Origin: Stenopsyche tienmushanensis
Taxonomy: Eukaryota; Arthropoda; Insecta; Trichoptera; Stenopsychidae
Direction of reading: 5' to 3'
NCBI GenBank assembly: GCA_008973525.1
Contig: WACJ01000097.1
Location: 930,001 to 994,000, forward strand
Length of the DNA stretch: 64,000 nt
The notes beneath the pieces were generated by a model. The model made no database searches and had not been told where the DNA came from. It worked only from the letters and a program-made list of their open reading frames with translations. Of this stretch, positions 45,181 through 57,361 are shown in pieces. The position numbers and the translations under genes are program-made. The number at the start of each line of letters is the position of its first letter. Within the stretch, counting starts at the first letter, position 1.

Positions 45181-47280
45181 GCTGTCACGTGGGTTTTTAG
45201 TTATTATAGGTTATGTTACTGTCCTTTTCCTTTGTCACTAAAAAGTAACCAAAAATAGATTCTTATTGGTATCTCTGCATTGATATTATTCCTTATGTTG
45301 GTCTTACACTGCTTTTTAGCTCCGACAACGTTTGAGTTTCTTGACAATTACAAACAATTTCTTGTCCACATCTATACGTTGCATTGTCCGTTTATCACTT
45401 CTTCACTCTTTGTACTTTAAAAAAATTGCATTGTCGCACGTTACAACAAGACCTAGTATAGGATGATATAGGAAATTAATGCAAGAATTCAAGGAAGGAT
45501 GTTGACTGGACGATTATTGGTCGGAGGTTTGAGAGTCCCAGGCTGAGGTATATAACAGTACTCATGCCCCGAGCAGCTATTGACTTATTGCTCCTCGATA
45601 TAACCATTCGTAGATGTTGACATGTCAAGCATCGTTTGTCCACCTTTCCTTAAGACCGTTGTTAATCCACTATGACATCCGACGCACGAGTCCTGCTTAA
45701 AGACACGTCAGTGATTAAGGTGTATCGTCGATTTATTTCGTAATGCGGCCGGTGGCCCACCGAAGGTGATCGGCCTGTGCCCTCGGCCTCCGACGCTCTT
45801 TTATTTGTTGGGATAGCTGCGCGGTTCATTCGTGCAAGGCATTGCAAGATGGTCCAAAACATAAGTGCTTCGATAGAGACCAGACCCAGCTCTGAATCCC
45901 TCGATCATTGCTAATACATTCTCGAGTTGTAACGAAAAGAAGACGACTTTTCCCAGTCGAAGTTCACGGTTTTCTGTCTCTGATCTCTGAAAGATTACCC
46001 GCCCTGCGTCTATTGAATGAGTAGGTCATTTTACCCGATTGACATAATTGGAAGAAAACAATTATTATGCATATCTTCGGTTCATTTTGTCTTCTTCCAT
46101 TGATTGACATTCCCGTATCGGATACGAACGACCAGATGTATTCGTTGACATTCTTCGGCTAATCTGTGTCCATGCCCATGTGAGCGAATGTTTGGGCAGT
46201 TTTTTGCAAATCCGAGAGCGGATCGTTCATTATTTTGGGTCGAGAACCCTTTTATCTCCGTTCGGCGACACTTTTGAGAAGGCCGGGTTATTAAGCGATC
46301 AATTAAATCCGGTCGGACCGGTCGCGGCAGGTTCCAGCGCGGAGTTTGATCTCTCTTATCGTGCATCGTTTCGAATGTTGGAAAGGCAAATTGACGCATA
46401 GACGAGTCGGGCTATTGTCGTCCTCGTGCAAATATTTCGGTTTGGCTCGGGATAGGATCAAAAGTCACAGTTTTGAGTTCCAGCGGGTTAACGCGGCTCG
46501 TTGTTCGCACGCCGTGCGCGTACGTGTTGACTTGTTTTTTGTGAGTTTTTCTCTTTTGTAGTAACTTTTACTGGCTCGTGCGTACGCCTGCTCGTATATA
46601 ATGAGAGAAAGTTCGTAACGCGCTCGATGCATTCTTCGTCGTCAAATATTTTCTATAGTCGGGAAAAGTGCCAAGGTTGGCAAGCTTCCCATTCCTGTCG
46701 GACTTGTTTGAGGCTGTAAATTTGGTCAGTCCCTCCCAGCGGGGGTTTCCGCGGACTACAGCCTTCTTTTAATATCGCCGAGGATCTCCTCCGTAAGCCA
46801 TGAGAAATGGTCTGTGGCTGTCCAATTTTTCCTATGGTTATTTTTAGAAGCATAACATTTGACCCTAATGTGCTTGCGCGAAGAATTCGTTTCGTAATTC
46901 GCATGAAACAAAGGAAATTGAATAACTTCGTCACGGGGGCCATCTAGCGTGGGAGTCGAACACTATTACGGGCAAAATTTATGTTTTAAATAGCGCAAGC
47001 GCACACTCATTATGAATTGAATAAGTAATCTATGTGCTTTATGTTCAGAATGTCGATTATCAAATATATTGTTAATACTGTGTAATAATCTCTAAAAACA
47101 AGCACCCAGAGATAGAATCATGTAACTTGACGTGAAGTTCAAGTTGTGTGATTCTATCTATTAGGAAGACGGGATTAACAACTTCAGCCGAGCTCAGCCA
47201 TGTCAAAACATATTACTACAGTGAAATAGCATTATACACAAAGAAAGGATATTTTTCATTGTTAACCATTTGATCAGTGA
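45181..47280. other. Non-coding, no gene recognised
   Basis: Segments at 45650-45900 and 46080-46560 are moderately GC-rich but only short overlapping frames occur. No splice pattern stands out. Confidence 0.45.
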
Positions 47281-47281
47281 C

Positions 47282-47754
47282 TTAACCCCAAAAAGAGGAT
47301 GATCGCAGGGTCTGCGATCTCCTTCCAATTATTCAGAAAGAGCGTAGTTCGGGAGACAGAGACGAAGAGCATATATCCTACATACATAGCACGATTGTAT
47401 AGATCGTTAACCCAAATTTATCGACTAATAATGATTTCGATTTCAAGTGTATTGTTTATATTTGCTTGAAGAAATTACCGAATATTTTGTGCTATCGACA
47501 GTGTTTATTTATTTAACTCGTTCGTCGCTGCGTCCACCAGATATGTGCGTCTCCGAAAATCCATCGTCTCATCCATCATCGTGAAAAACAATACCGATTC
47601 ACGTTGGGCGACGAGTGTGTTAAATATAAGCTTCATGCGCGCTGATGCGATCCTGATAGATAAGTGGATTTGTACGGATGATAAATGGCGGACAAGCAAA
47701 TATAGCATCTAAGACTATGAAGATTTTAAACTAGCTCACTACCCAAAGGGTTAA
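47282..47754 (-). mobile_element. TTAA-type MITE, family A, copy A7 (complete, ~470 bp)
   Basis: Starts TTAACCCCAAAAAGAGG and ends CTACCCAAAGGGTTAA, giving TTAACCC inverted ends. It contains the GACAGAGACGAAGAGC, ACGATTGTATAGATCG and CGACAGTG blocks. It is interrupted by the 103-bp element at 47517-47619. Confidence 0.75.
47517..47619. mobile_element. 103-bp TTAA MITE nested in family A
   Basis: TTAA at 47513-47516 and 47620-47623. Ends CTCGTTCGTCGC and (complement) CACACTCGTCGCCC form imperfect inverted repeats. A matching end lies at 13878-13925. Confidence 0.75.
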
Positions 47755-47919
47755 TCAGCTGAACAATTGCAAGACCGTGGACAAAATATATTACTCCAAG
47801 TTTTTTTGAAAAGTCTTTAAAAGAATAATGGAATAAATCATGGGAAGACTGGTTGATCTTTTGCTCAATTTAAACCTTTGATTTCGAATGTGTGCCACTT
47901 AATCATTCAAACAAATCCA

Positions 47920-48060
47920 CTTGTGTCTCAAGACCGCGCAGCGTGAGTCAAGCTTGTATATCAATAAATGAACCTTAACACTGTTGATAGCACATAATAT
48001 TGTTCATTTCTTCGCGTAAACATAAACAATGCCAACACATAGTCTTCAGTTTAAGTAACA
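47920..48060 (+). mobile_element. TTAA-type MITE, family A, copy A8 (fragment)
   Basis: CTCAAGACCGCGCAGCGTGA, ACCTTAACACTGTTGATAGC and CTTCGCGTAAACATAAACAA closely match A3 and A6. It lies 170 bp from A7 in opposite orientation. Confidence 0.7.
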
Positions 48061-49036
48061 AAGGAGCGCTGAGTTTTAAGTATTGCCTTCAGTTCCCTTG
48101 TCCATTAAAAACAGCATCCAATAGGACAAATGATCTTCGTCAATTGTCGACCTTGATATTGTTCATAAACGACTGTTAAGATCAATTCGAATAAAAAAGC
48201 GATGAATTCACAACTCTCACTTTCCAATGGTAACAAGAATACCTGTTTTTTGAACCGTGTGTCGATGCAAAATTAAGACGAATAAAAAATATCTCGAAGC
48301 ATGTCGCTTTAGAGATTGAATCGTGCAACCTGACGTGTGCTTCAAGTTGCGTGATTCCATCCGTATGTCGCTTCGTTTGGACGCTGAAGTAAATCAGCGC
48401 ATGCGAACCGAACAAAAGCACTGCCATAAAGTCTATTTTGCATAATTAATATAATTTAAATATTAGTCAAGTGGAGAGATTTACATAATAAATTGTCGAG
48501 ATAATTTATACATTATTGAAATCGTACGAGTTAAAAACTGGTTTAAAATGACCATCCGCGATACGAATGATATATTTAATTTCGAATGCGAAGACGGCAA
48601 ACTGTGTTGTTTCAATAATTCCACGTAAAACGTCCCGACATTTATTTTTAGGCCGATTTATAAGCGAATTTCCCGTGATGTCTTTATCGGGAAACGAGCC
48701 CTCCGCTCGACGAATAATACGTTTAATGCGATTCCTGCGGGATTCGAATGTAGGTCGTCCGTTCCAAGGATACTTTTTTGTGCACGCGGCCTCCTCCCGA
48801 GGTTCACCCGCGGGAGTCGGGAACCCTGGAAACGCTCTTTAGGGTCTTAAGGAATTATTGCCTAAAAGGATCGTCGGGGATGGCAAATATTTTTACGCAC
48901 ATAAACGCTTACCGAGCATGATACGAGGCCACGGTCATTTTGGTGCGTAATTGATTAAGGCTTTGTTCAATTTATGATCAAATTCCCAAAAACTGTCTTC
49001 TGTCATGTAGTTTTAGTGACAATTTTGCAGGGGACT
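48061..49036. other. Non-coding, no gene recognised
   Basis: Short frames. The segment at 48560-48840 is GC-richer without a recognisable product. Confidence 0.45.
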
Positions 49037-49130
49037 GTCTTTGAATATCTCTCTGTAATATGAAAATAAAAGAATTAAACTGATATCTCCTACACTGTTG
49101 GGTGTTATTCAATTTTAAAATGAGGTAGTT
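49037..49130. repeat. Unclassified repeat D
   Basis: CTTTGAATATCTCTCTGTAA and GGTGTTATTCAATTTTAAAA match 25868-25954. It is followed by CTGCCGCACCCTGTAT, a transposon-like end also seen near 55770. Confidence 0.6.
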
Positions 49131-49548
49131 GTCCTGCCGCACCCTGTATTTCAAAATATGGTTAGTGAGATCAAGCGAAGAATGGAATTGGGGTGGAATG
49201 CTTATGGAAGTTTGAACGTGAACGTTCGAGTAATACTTCCTGCCAATGTTGCGAAATATGTGCAATGAATACTAAATAAATCTTTTCGCATTTTTCATCT
49301 GATTTATTGCATAAGTTTGGCGCTTGGATATGGATTTTCCATTTCTGCCTGTTCGTTGTCAAATCCGATTCCAAGCGCAGCTCATAAATCAGGTTTTTCA
49401 TTGATCCATAAGTTGTAGTGTCCAATAACCATCTTATTATTCGTATCAATGCAGTGTAGAGCTAGTTTTTTTGGCCTAAGAGGTCAACATTGACTTTCTA
49501 TATTATCAAGCTATTAGGTACAGCTGCCAAGAAATATTCGATGGGTTT

Positions 49549-49665
49549 CAAGGCTTCGAACCGTATTTTTTTTCATTTCGGTTTTGGTTATGTTCCTAAC
49601 ATTTACGGTTTTCGTTCCAAGAAAAATAACGGTTTTACCGGTTTTCTGTTTCGGTTCAAAGCCTA
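49549..49665. mobile_element. hAT-like MITE (117 bp)
   Basis: Left CAAGGCTTCGAACCG and right CGGTTCAAAGCCTAG are inverted ends. The interior has repeated CGGTTTT/ACGGTTTT words. It is the best preserved copy of a family also seen at 931, 16589, 17572, 22970 and 32737. Confidence 0.65.
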
Positions 49666-49819
49666 GAGAAGGTCATTGTCTCAGAATTTATCAATGATGG
49701 ATAAAATCAGAGGAATGTGACGACTCAAAGCATACAGATCAAAAGACATCCCACAAAAATGATATTATTTCCAGGTACCTCTGTGATGATCCATAATTTA
49801 CATTTTATTGTCTGCATTG

Positions 49820-49887
49820 CAGTTAACCCTTCTATAGCGTCTAGATAGGGATCGCAAACGAAGTGGACACTATAGGAGAGTTTACTG
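49820..49887. mobile_element. Pogo-like MITE (68 bp, minimal)
   Basis: Left CAGTTAACCCTTCTATAGCG; the right end complements to CAGTAAACTCTCCTATAGTG and is followed by TA. Only the two ends remain. Confidence 0.75.
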
Positions 49888-50109
49888 TATATAAATAACT
49901 ATACGCATCATCGACGATAATGTGATTGTACGCTAGTCATTGAGACTTGTAAGTTAAAAATAGACGTGAAGGCTATTTTGAAGAATCTTTAGAGGAATAA
50001 TTAAATAAATCTTGAGAAGTTTCAATAAAAGTTGAGCCCTAAAAGTGAAGAAGAAACCTTATTAGGAATACTTGTTGATCAAAATTATTTTTGCCTTTCA
50101 ACACAAATG

Positions 50110-50430
50110 TACGAGGGTAGTTCCAGAAGTACCCGATCTAACAAAGAAAATGTATTTCTCAACATCCTTTCAGCTCTATACTTTTTCCCCAGCGATGTTC
50201 AAAGGCTTCGATACCCTGTTTATAGTGAGAACGGCCATGCTCTTAAAAATCCATCAATCAGCCATCAATCAATGAAAATTATTCCACGAGCATTACAAAA
50301 AAACTGACACCATGATCTTGCCTGTAGATGGAGTCCTTCGTCTCAGGTGTGAAGTTTTATTGATCGACGTAAAAACTCGGCTTTATTGCTGTGAAACATC
50401 GCCAAACATTCGACTGCTCTAAATATTTAA
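50110..50430 (-). mobile_element. Mariner-like element (family M2), 3' fragment
   Basis: Starts ACGAGGGTAGTTCCAGAAGT. The block CAGGTGTGAAG ... GTGAAACATCGCCAAACATTC at 50345-50411 matches the transposase region at 12468-12560 (DETWIHHF zone). No open frame is left. Confidence 0.6.
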
Positions 50431-52010
50431 ATTAAGTGAATTCGATAGCACAAAAATAGATTTTTTTTTTTCTTGGATCGCGAGCCGCTCGTTCGTCGTA
50501 TCAGCGATCTGAAAATCGGACCGATTGAGCATATAAACTTTATGGCCACTCCGTCCTCTTTCAGAGCATTTTGCGACATTCTCTATGATCTGTACGATAA
50601 CATATCAGTAGTTTTTGAACTGTGGTGGAATGTGTTAAAAAGTAGAGCTAATATAGACAAGTAGCAAGGGTTGAGGAATGCTGATATAAGATTGTCAATA
50701 GCATTATCGTTACACAGTTTGCACATCTTATCGTCGATGGCAAAGCAATTTACCATTTTTTTAATGCCTCATAAGCAGAACTAATGTCGATAACAATCGT
50801 TCTTATAATCGTAATCCAATAACGCAATATATAGATTGTGCTTATGTAACACGCAAAAGACCGGCAATCGTCGGGATCAGTTATGAATTTATTGCCTCAT
50901 TTTTGTCTTCAGCGGTCGCATGTAAATCTTTCGTTTGGATTTTCCGCGCTCGTAAATCTCATCCGAAGTGGGTCAATCGGAAAAGTGAAAATAGTTTCGA
51001 TGACGCGTCGGAAAATGGTTTTTAAAACGTCGCTACCGGACCAATATTTGGATAACTATCTATTTTTTATGGCGATCCTGGCGCATTTTTGTGGCATTGA
51101 CCACATTTCGTCTTCGGACAAGTGTGTCGATGATACAATGACCAATTGTGGCAATTAAATGGATTGATTAAACGGAACCGCGATGATATTACATCGCCTT
51201 ATCATCGTCCAGGATAATAGAACGTTGCGGGCAACTGTTTGTTCTGTGAAGTAGAGAGATGGCCAATATCCATATCGTTCGACATGTGGGGTAAAAATGG
51301 TGCACGCGAACGTATGCCTGTGTATAAAATCAATTATGTATCCAGAGAGGGGTCGAAGCCCTCGGCGTGCCTCCGGTTTCACGTGGAATTATATTCCATA
51401 CCAGCCGAAGGAACGAACGCTCAAAAATAACATGCGGGGGGATCACAATTCGAGCGTTTTGCTACCAATTTTGTTGGCTGAGATATCGATCTGTGGGGGT
51501 AAGAGTTCAAATTAATGCGAAAGCTTTGGTAATTTTCATGCCGTTGGCACGATTTCCCGCCCCTGGGAATTCGAATGAAACATTGCTCGTCTATTTTCTC
51601 GCTGTCGCCAAGATATATGCAATCAGGAAGCGGACGAGCCCGATGGGACAGCGAGAATAATTGTGCATACCGGCATCAAATTAAAATCTATAAAGCTGCT
51701 TTTTTGTCTACAAGTAGTTTATGTTAATTATTGCTAAATTAACGTCGTCTACTTTCCGTACAAGGTTGCTAGGGCTTCGATAAACGTGGCGTAAAATTCC
51801 TGGCGTAATAATCCGGGTTCCGTGTATACAAAAGTGAAAAAAATATTAGAAGGATCGGAATGCAGTTTGTGTTCAAACAGGGTGTGAAGTAAGCACGCCT
51901 ATAAGCTGTTTTTAGAACTATTGTTAAGCATTTTATCATTAAACGTTCAAACAGAAAGGAATTAAATCTTCACCCCATAAAGTCAAAATGACACGAAAAA
52001 AGAACACAGG
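50431..52010. other. Non-coding, no gene recognised
   Basis: Contains a diverged repeat C copy at about 50490-50590. The segments at 50880-51160 and 51230-51660 have balanced composition and short frames only. Confidence 0.45.
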
Positions 52011-52017
52011 GGTTAGT

Positions 52018-52437
52018 CTGGGACTGATTTTGGAAGCCAAGTAGCTTGCTGCTGAAAATGCACGCTCAGCCTCCACACTCGTTGGAGGTATCGTCATCAG
52101 ATATTTAAATGCTAGTTAAATATCTAAGTAAAATTCCTTTCTGCTGAAACACGGACTAAAATTCGCAAAATTCCCGATTTCCCGACAAATTATTTATTTC
52201 CGTCGCTGCAGATGAATACTTATATAGTATAATACTTTGATATGATTCGTAATTATATTACGGAGGAATGCAAAAATTCTGAAGCCCGTATCTATTATAT
52301 TTCATGTCGATATTCCCATTATTAGAGTCGAGGTGTAGTAAATACATCACCGGTGGGTAAAGGTTAATATAACAATTTGAAAAACATATATGCACTGTAT
52401 ATATGTATACATAGAATAGACAGTTACTGCCCCTAGG
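52018..52437 (-). mobile_element. hAT derivative, copy H4 (both ends lost)
   Basis: GAAAATGCACGCTCAGCCTC (transposase C-terminal region, minus strand), TTATTTATTTCCGTCGCTGC and GAGTCGAGGTGTAGTAAATA match copy H1. The CCGGGATCCCGG ends are missing. Confidence 0.75.
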
Positions 52438-52780
52438 AATGTAGTAGTACGTTTACGTCCAATTTAAAATGAACTCACTAATCATAGGGTTAAAGACCTG
52501 TTGAAACTTTTTTTTTGAAAGACCTCAAAGAGTTGAAGCAAGGCGTTGGTTTAGTGATAAAGAGATCTGGAATTACGAGCATCTCCGGCGGATTGATGAC
52601 AGACGACGATCTCGAGTGCTCTTTGCTGGGTTCGAGATAAGTTTTTTCCGGATGTATAAATTATAATGTTACACAATTTAAAAACACATGGTTTAGTCCC
52701 AGTTCGCTTAGAACTCTAGTTTGAAAGTATCGCCCGAAGGGAGCGCATGTCTTCGTTTCAGTTTTGTCGTTGACCTCCCT
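52438..52780. other. Non-coding, nothing recognised
   Basis: No repeat ends or coding signal. Confidence 0.4.
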
Positions 52781-52799
52781 ATTTGTGCGCTTATAAATA

Positions 52800-53275
52800 A
52801 AATATGATGTCGTAAAGTCGCAGTGATGGAGGTGAGGTGATGTCGGATTTGGATCGCTCGGATGGCTCGTGCGTGCAAGGCGTAAGTTGAAAATTGCGTT
52901 TGCGCGCGTGTTAAAAATAGGCGAGGATGTGTGTGCACTCAAACAAATGATCGCTTTTAAAAGTGTCAAGTGCGTCCTTGAAAGTTTAGAGTTTGCTCGT
53001 GCGGTTTTTAGGTCGCGTGACCCTGAAAGTTGGCGCTGCGCAGAGCCGCCGCCACTACCTGTTGGACTGCCAGTCGCGGCCAGACTGCGCGCCACCGCAC
53101 ACACGCGCCGCCGCCACACCACACCTACACACACACACCACACTCACTCACACACACCATTCATGACCTCAACTGCTTCTCGACACCAAATGGCCACTCG
53201 CACTCCTTCACGAACTGCCGCTCGCCCTGCAACACCTATGCTACTGTTTTGCTCGTGTGACTTCTTTACTTCAAA
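52800..53275. other. GC-richer island with CA-rich tract; possible 5' exon or promoter
   Basis: Composition rises to CpG-containing GC-rich DNA around 53020-53110, followed by a CA-rich tract at 53098-53157. The 160-codon minus frame and 136-codon plus frame here look like composition artefacts. It lies about 3.2 kb upstream of the BCOR-like exon and could hold its first exon, but no motif proves this. Confidence 0.2.
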
Positions 53276-53611
53276 CTAGCCCAACTAAAAATAGTCATTT
53301 ATATTTTTAAGCCAAAATAAATTATTATCTATGGTTTGCATACAAACATACCATTTAACGGTAAATGAGTGCAGTATATCAACAACGTTTTAATAGTTAC
53401 CAAAGATCGAAACTGATAATATATGATATGATCAACCCTACTCAATTTCTAACCTGTTACAATATTACACGCGCGTTTAACATGCTACCACAAAGGACAT
53501 CAACTCTCAATCTGCGGCTATAGATTTTGATTATTTCTAGCATTGAACAAACTATCGACAATATGTTATCTGTATGATTATAAATGACGCTTAGAAACAA
53601 TGACGTAACTA

Positions 53612-54020
53612 CTACGACGCCTAGGGGCAGTAACTGTCTAATATATGTATACATATATACAGTACATTTCAAATTGTTATATTAATCTTTCCCTACCGGT
53701 GATGTATTTACTACACCTCGATTCTGATAATGGGAATATCGATATGAAATATAATAGATACGGGCTTCAGAATTTGTATATTCTTCCGTAATATAATTAC
53801 GAATCACATCAAAATATTACAGTATACAAGTATTTATCTGCAGCGACGGAAATAAATAATTTGTCGGGAAATCGGGAATTTTGCGAGCTTTAGTCCGTGT
53901 CTCGGCAGAAAGGAATTTTATCAGTCACATTGATGGTCACAGTCTATTGAAAATCCCGGATCTCGGGATGGTCTAATGCAATCCCGGGATCGAAATTTTG
54001 CCTCGGAATTGGATTCCCTA
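53612..54020 (+). mobile_element. hAT derivative, copy H5
   Basis: Begins CGCCTAGGGGCAGTAACTGT and contains TACACCTCGATTCTGATAAT and GCGACGGAAATAAATAATTT. It ends CGGAATTGGATTCCCTA. The left end is truncated. Confidence 0.75.
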
Positions 54021-56284
54021 CGTACCAGAGTGATAAAATACAAATAGTATTAGACGCCATATCATAGAAACAGAAATACTATTAACCATCGATATTCTTG
54101 AACTTGATGTGTGTGTGGGCTATAAAATAGACGTTTCGGGGTCAGTCATAAAATATCAGAACTAAAAATAAACACATTAAGAGCCTGACAAACTCGTCTG
54201 TCATGTGGAACGTCGAATGACGAAACTGTATCATTAAAATCATTTATATAGGACGTACCACATGAGCGTTCGGTACTATTAGGTGAAAATCAAAGACTTT
54301 TACAAAACAATTTATTCAATAAAAATACCATTTTCTTCATCCCGGTTTCGGTTGGATAATAAAGTGAAAATCTATTTTGGAAGCGTTGTCTTATAACAAT
54401 ATGCGCACCCAGCTACATTTTTAGCATCTGGTGCCCATTTTTGATATCACTGGCAACACTATTCAGCCATATTGCTTTCCCTGCTTTTAACCCTATATCA
54501 CTAATAATCATATTTTCGAATTACACTGTCACTATACCGATTCGGGTGGTTGTTAAAAGGCGAAGAAAACCAAGCTTCGAGCTGTTCTTCTTCTGCTCGG
54601 GAGGGTTTTAGATTCCATGATGCCCACCCATGGAGTCAGTCTGTCGTCTTGTCACTGTATGATACATGCAGCGAGTCCGAGTCTGTTATGAGTTTGTAGT
54701 CTGTGACACTAATGATTAGTGTTTTTTGGTGCGTCATAAGTTCAAACTACAAAACACGCGTTTTCGCGCGAACGGACCTGTAATAGCGCCGCGCAAATAA
54801 CGCATTTTTAAATCAGCGGTTCGGATCGAGTTAACATGCACAATGATAATCGATCGAAGTTATGTGGTTATTTATTTACATATGCGAATCGGAATCCAAT
54901 ACTCCAAAAGTGTTCGACATGGTTAAAAATCGAAGACGAATTAAAGCTGTATAGGAATGATTATTTGTTATTGACGTGTGTTCTTTTGTGCTGGGTGCTC
55001 GTATTGTAGTGTTCGAGACGCGAGAATGCATAAATTGATGAATAAGCATTGTGTAAAATGCGTTCGTAACGGGTGGAAAGGGCCGAGAGAAGGCCCTTTG
55101 AGAAGGGTGGCAGTTCATTCACTCTCTTTTATGGCTATACTTTATAACTCAATTTCGCATTATAGCCCGCCTCGCTTGGCTCACTTCGGGATTTATCGCC
55201 TTTAGAGGTGATTGCAACTTTTTTTTCTTCTTAAATACAAAATTGACTTTTGTCTGTTATCGACCTGGATATTTTCAAGTCGGAGACGAGCACGTTTCGA
55301 ACGGAATACGGGCTTGAACGATGACGTAAAAATTCGTCATTCCGCGATGTGCGAATGACGTAAATATGCGCGCGAGTCGACTCGGATGAGATCATCGTCG
55401 TCACCGTGCGCATCGATCGACGTTTCTTCATCGTTTTCAAAGCATTTCAGCCAAAATAAACAAACAGCGATCGAGCGTCAGCTGAGACTTGCAATCCCAG
55501 AGTGGCCAGAAAAAGCTGCGAACATCTGGGACGTCGGCACAGCGATCGATAGTCAGAAACTAACACGATCATTCAATCTAAGAAAGCGGCTTCTCGGATA
55601 CTATATATTTTCAGAAGGGCTCTTACATGAATATTAAAAGAGCAAGAATACTTCGACTTTGCATATTTAAAGACAGTCCACTGCCCGATCGTTACTAAAC
55701 CTACATGACAGAAGATGATAAGCGCTATCTTAACTGTCGTTTCAGGAACGAAGAAGTTTCCCTGCCGCACCCCGTAGATTACTATTCATTAATGGCATTG
55801 GTTTGTTTAGCGAAAAAAATGTGAATGAAAAAATGAAATCGCAATCAAATCAAACTTTAATTCTAACCACCATTTTATTACTGAACCGTTCTAATAATAT
55901 CGAGAGGTGTATTGACCTTAAAATTCATGCAGTTTTTTTCGTCATGTTAAACGTGCCCAATTTCCGCATAGCCATTATTTAATGAATGTGAATTATGTAC
56001 CATAAATCAGCGAAATTTAAATGTCTACCGTTTGCATCGTCGTGCAATACATGTTTATTGTTAAAAAAAACGCATTTCAGACAGGGTTTTGTAATGTCAT
56101 ACGAAGATGTCGATTGGGGTAGTTCAAATGGAAAGTCGATACCGAAACCGCATATAAGATCGGTTCGCAATTTGTTAACGATCTTTATGTTCCGTGCGAC
56201 CGATCGACGTTGAACGAACCAGTCGAAGATGTAATTCAACACGTAGTTTAAGAAAATGTATGATTGCCCGTCGCTAAAGCGAGT
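54021..56284. other. Non-coding, probably 5' intron or upstream DNA of the BCOR-like gene
   Basis: Short frames only. CCCTGCCGCACCCCGTA near 55760 recalls a transposon end also at about 49130. No splice donor can be singled out as partner of the acceptor at 56300. Confidence 0.4.
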
Positions 56285-56300
56285 AATTTCGTTGTTTCAG
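56285..56300 (+). promoter_or_regulatory. 3' splice site opening the large BCOR exon
   Basis: Sequence AATTTCGTTGTTTCAG is a pyrimidine-rich tract ending in AG, 21 bases before the chosen ATG. It implies at least one upstream, probably non-coding, exon that could lie far to the left. Confidence 0.6.
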
Positions 56301-56321
56301 ACCGGTGCTGCGAAGCGAAGG

Positions 56322-57329
56322 ATGGATGTGAACTTCTCGAACGTCCTGGAGGGTACGCGACAATACTTCCAAGGGTTGCCCAAAGCCTCTCCGAACGAAG
56401 ATGCGAGCCAGGGCGAGCAGGTCGCGGCCGCGCAGCCGGCCTGGCCGGCGTCCGTCCCCGCGCCGACGTCCGCCCCGCCGGAGCCCCCGCCGCCGCCGGT
56501 CGCCTCGCGCGCCTCCGAGCCCCCGCCTCTGGACCCCCTCGTCGAGCCGGAGCCCCACATCATCCACAAGGCGACGGTCATGCAGCAGGCTCGACTCTCC
56601 TCGCTGAACCCGTCTCGCGATCTGGAGAGGCCGCCTTCGATCGGTGCGATCTCTCCTCCGACGCACGTCATCCGCAAGCCCCGATGCTTTCCGCCCCCGG
56701 CCGAGGTCGCCGGGCGGAACCCCGAGGAGCCGCCGCGCGCCCCGCCGCGCTTCGTCGAGGCGAACGGCCATCCAGCGAGGGGGACGATCGGACCGCCGCC
56801 TCCCGTCCGCGGCGGTTACTCCTCCCACCTGCCGACGCCGCCGCAGCCGAGCGTCCTCGACTCGTCGCACTATCACGGCAGGATCCGGAGCGTCCCGCAG
56901 CGGAAGAGCCCGACGCCCCTCGAGGGTCGCCGGGCCCCGCCCTGCGACGCGAGACCCTACCCGGCGGACTATCGGACGGCGAACGGCGGCGCGGTCCCCC
57001 GGAGCGCGACGGCCGGGACTTCGCCGGGCCCCGGCGTCTACTCCCGTCCGCCCTGCGACGGGACGGGCGACGGCGGGCGCCCGCCCGACGCGTACCTCGA
57101 GTCGCCGTACGCTCCCAAGACGGCGACCCTGCCGCTCCAGCGGAGGCCGCCGACGGAGGCGCCCGTCGCGCAGCGGCACTACTCGATCTCCGCCGGCTAC
57201 GACTACCGCCTGACGCCTCAGGCGAATCGCCGGCAGCAGTACGAACGCGACGAGGCGTCCGCCGCGGCCACCGGGCTCGAGGGGTACGCCCGGGCGATCC
57301 AGCTCCAGCAGCAGCAACAGCAGCAACAA

Positions 57330-57361
<32 letters not shown>

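Noticed and set aside
52661..53143. 160-codon minus-strand frame
   Set aside because: Low-complexity text over a CA-rich and GC-rich tract; no domain, and an opposing plus frame of similar length exists.
56256..56321. Upstream in-frame ATG at 56256
   Set aside because: It lies before a good 3' splice site (AG at 56299-56300), so is probably intronic.
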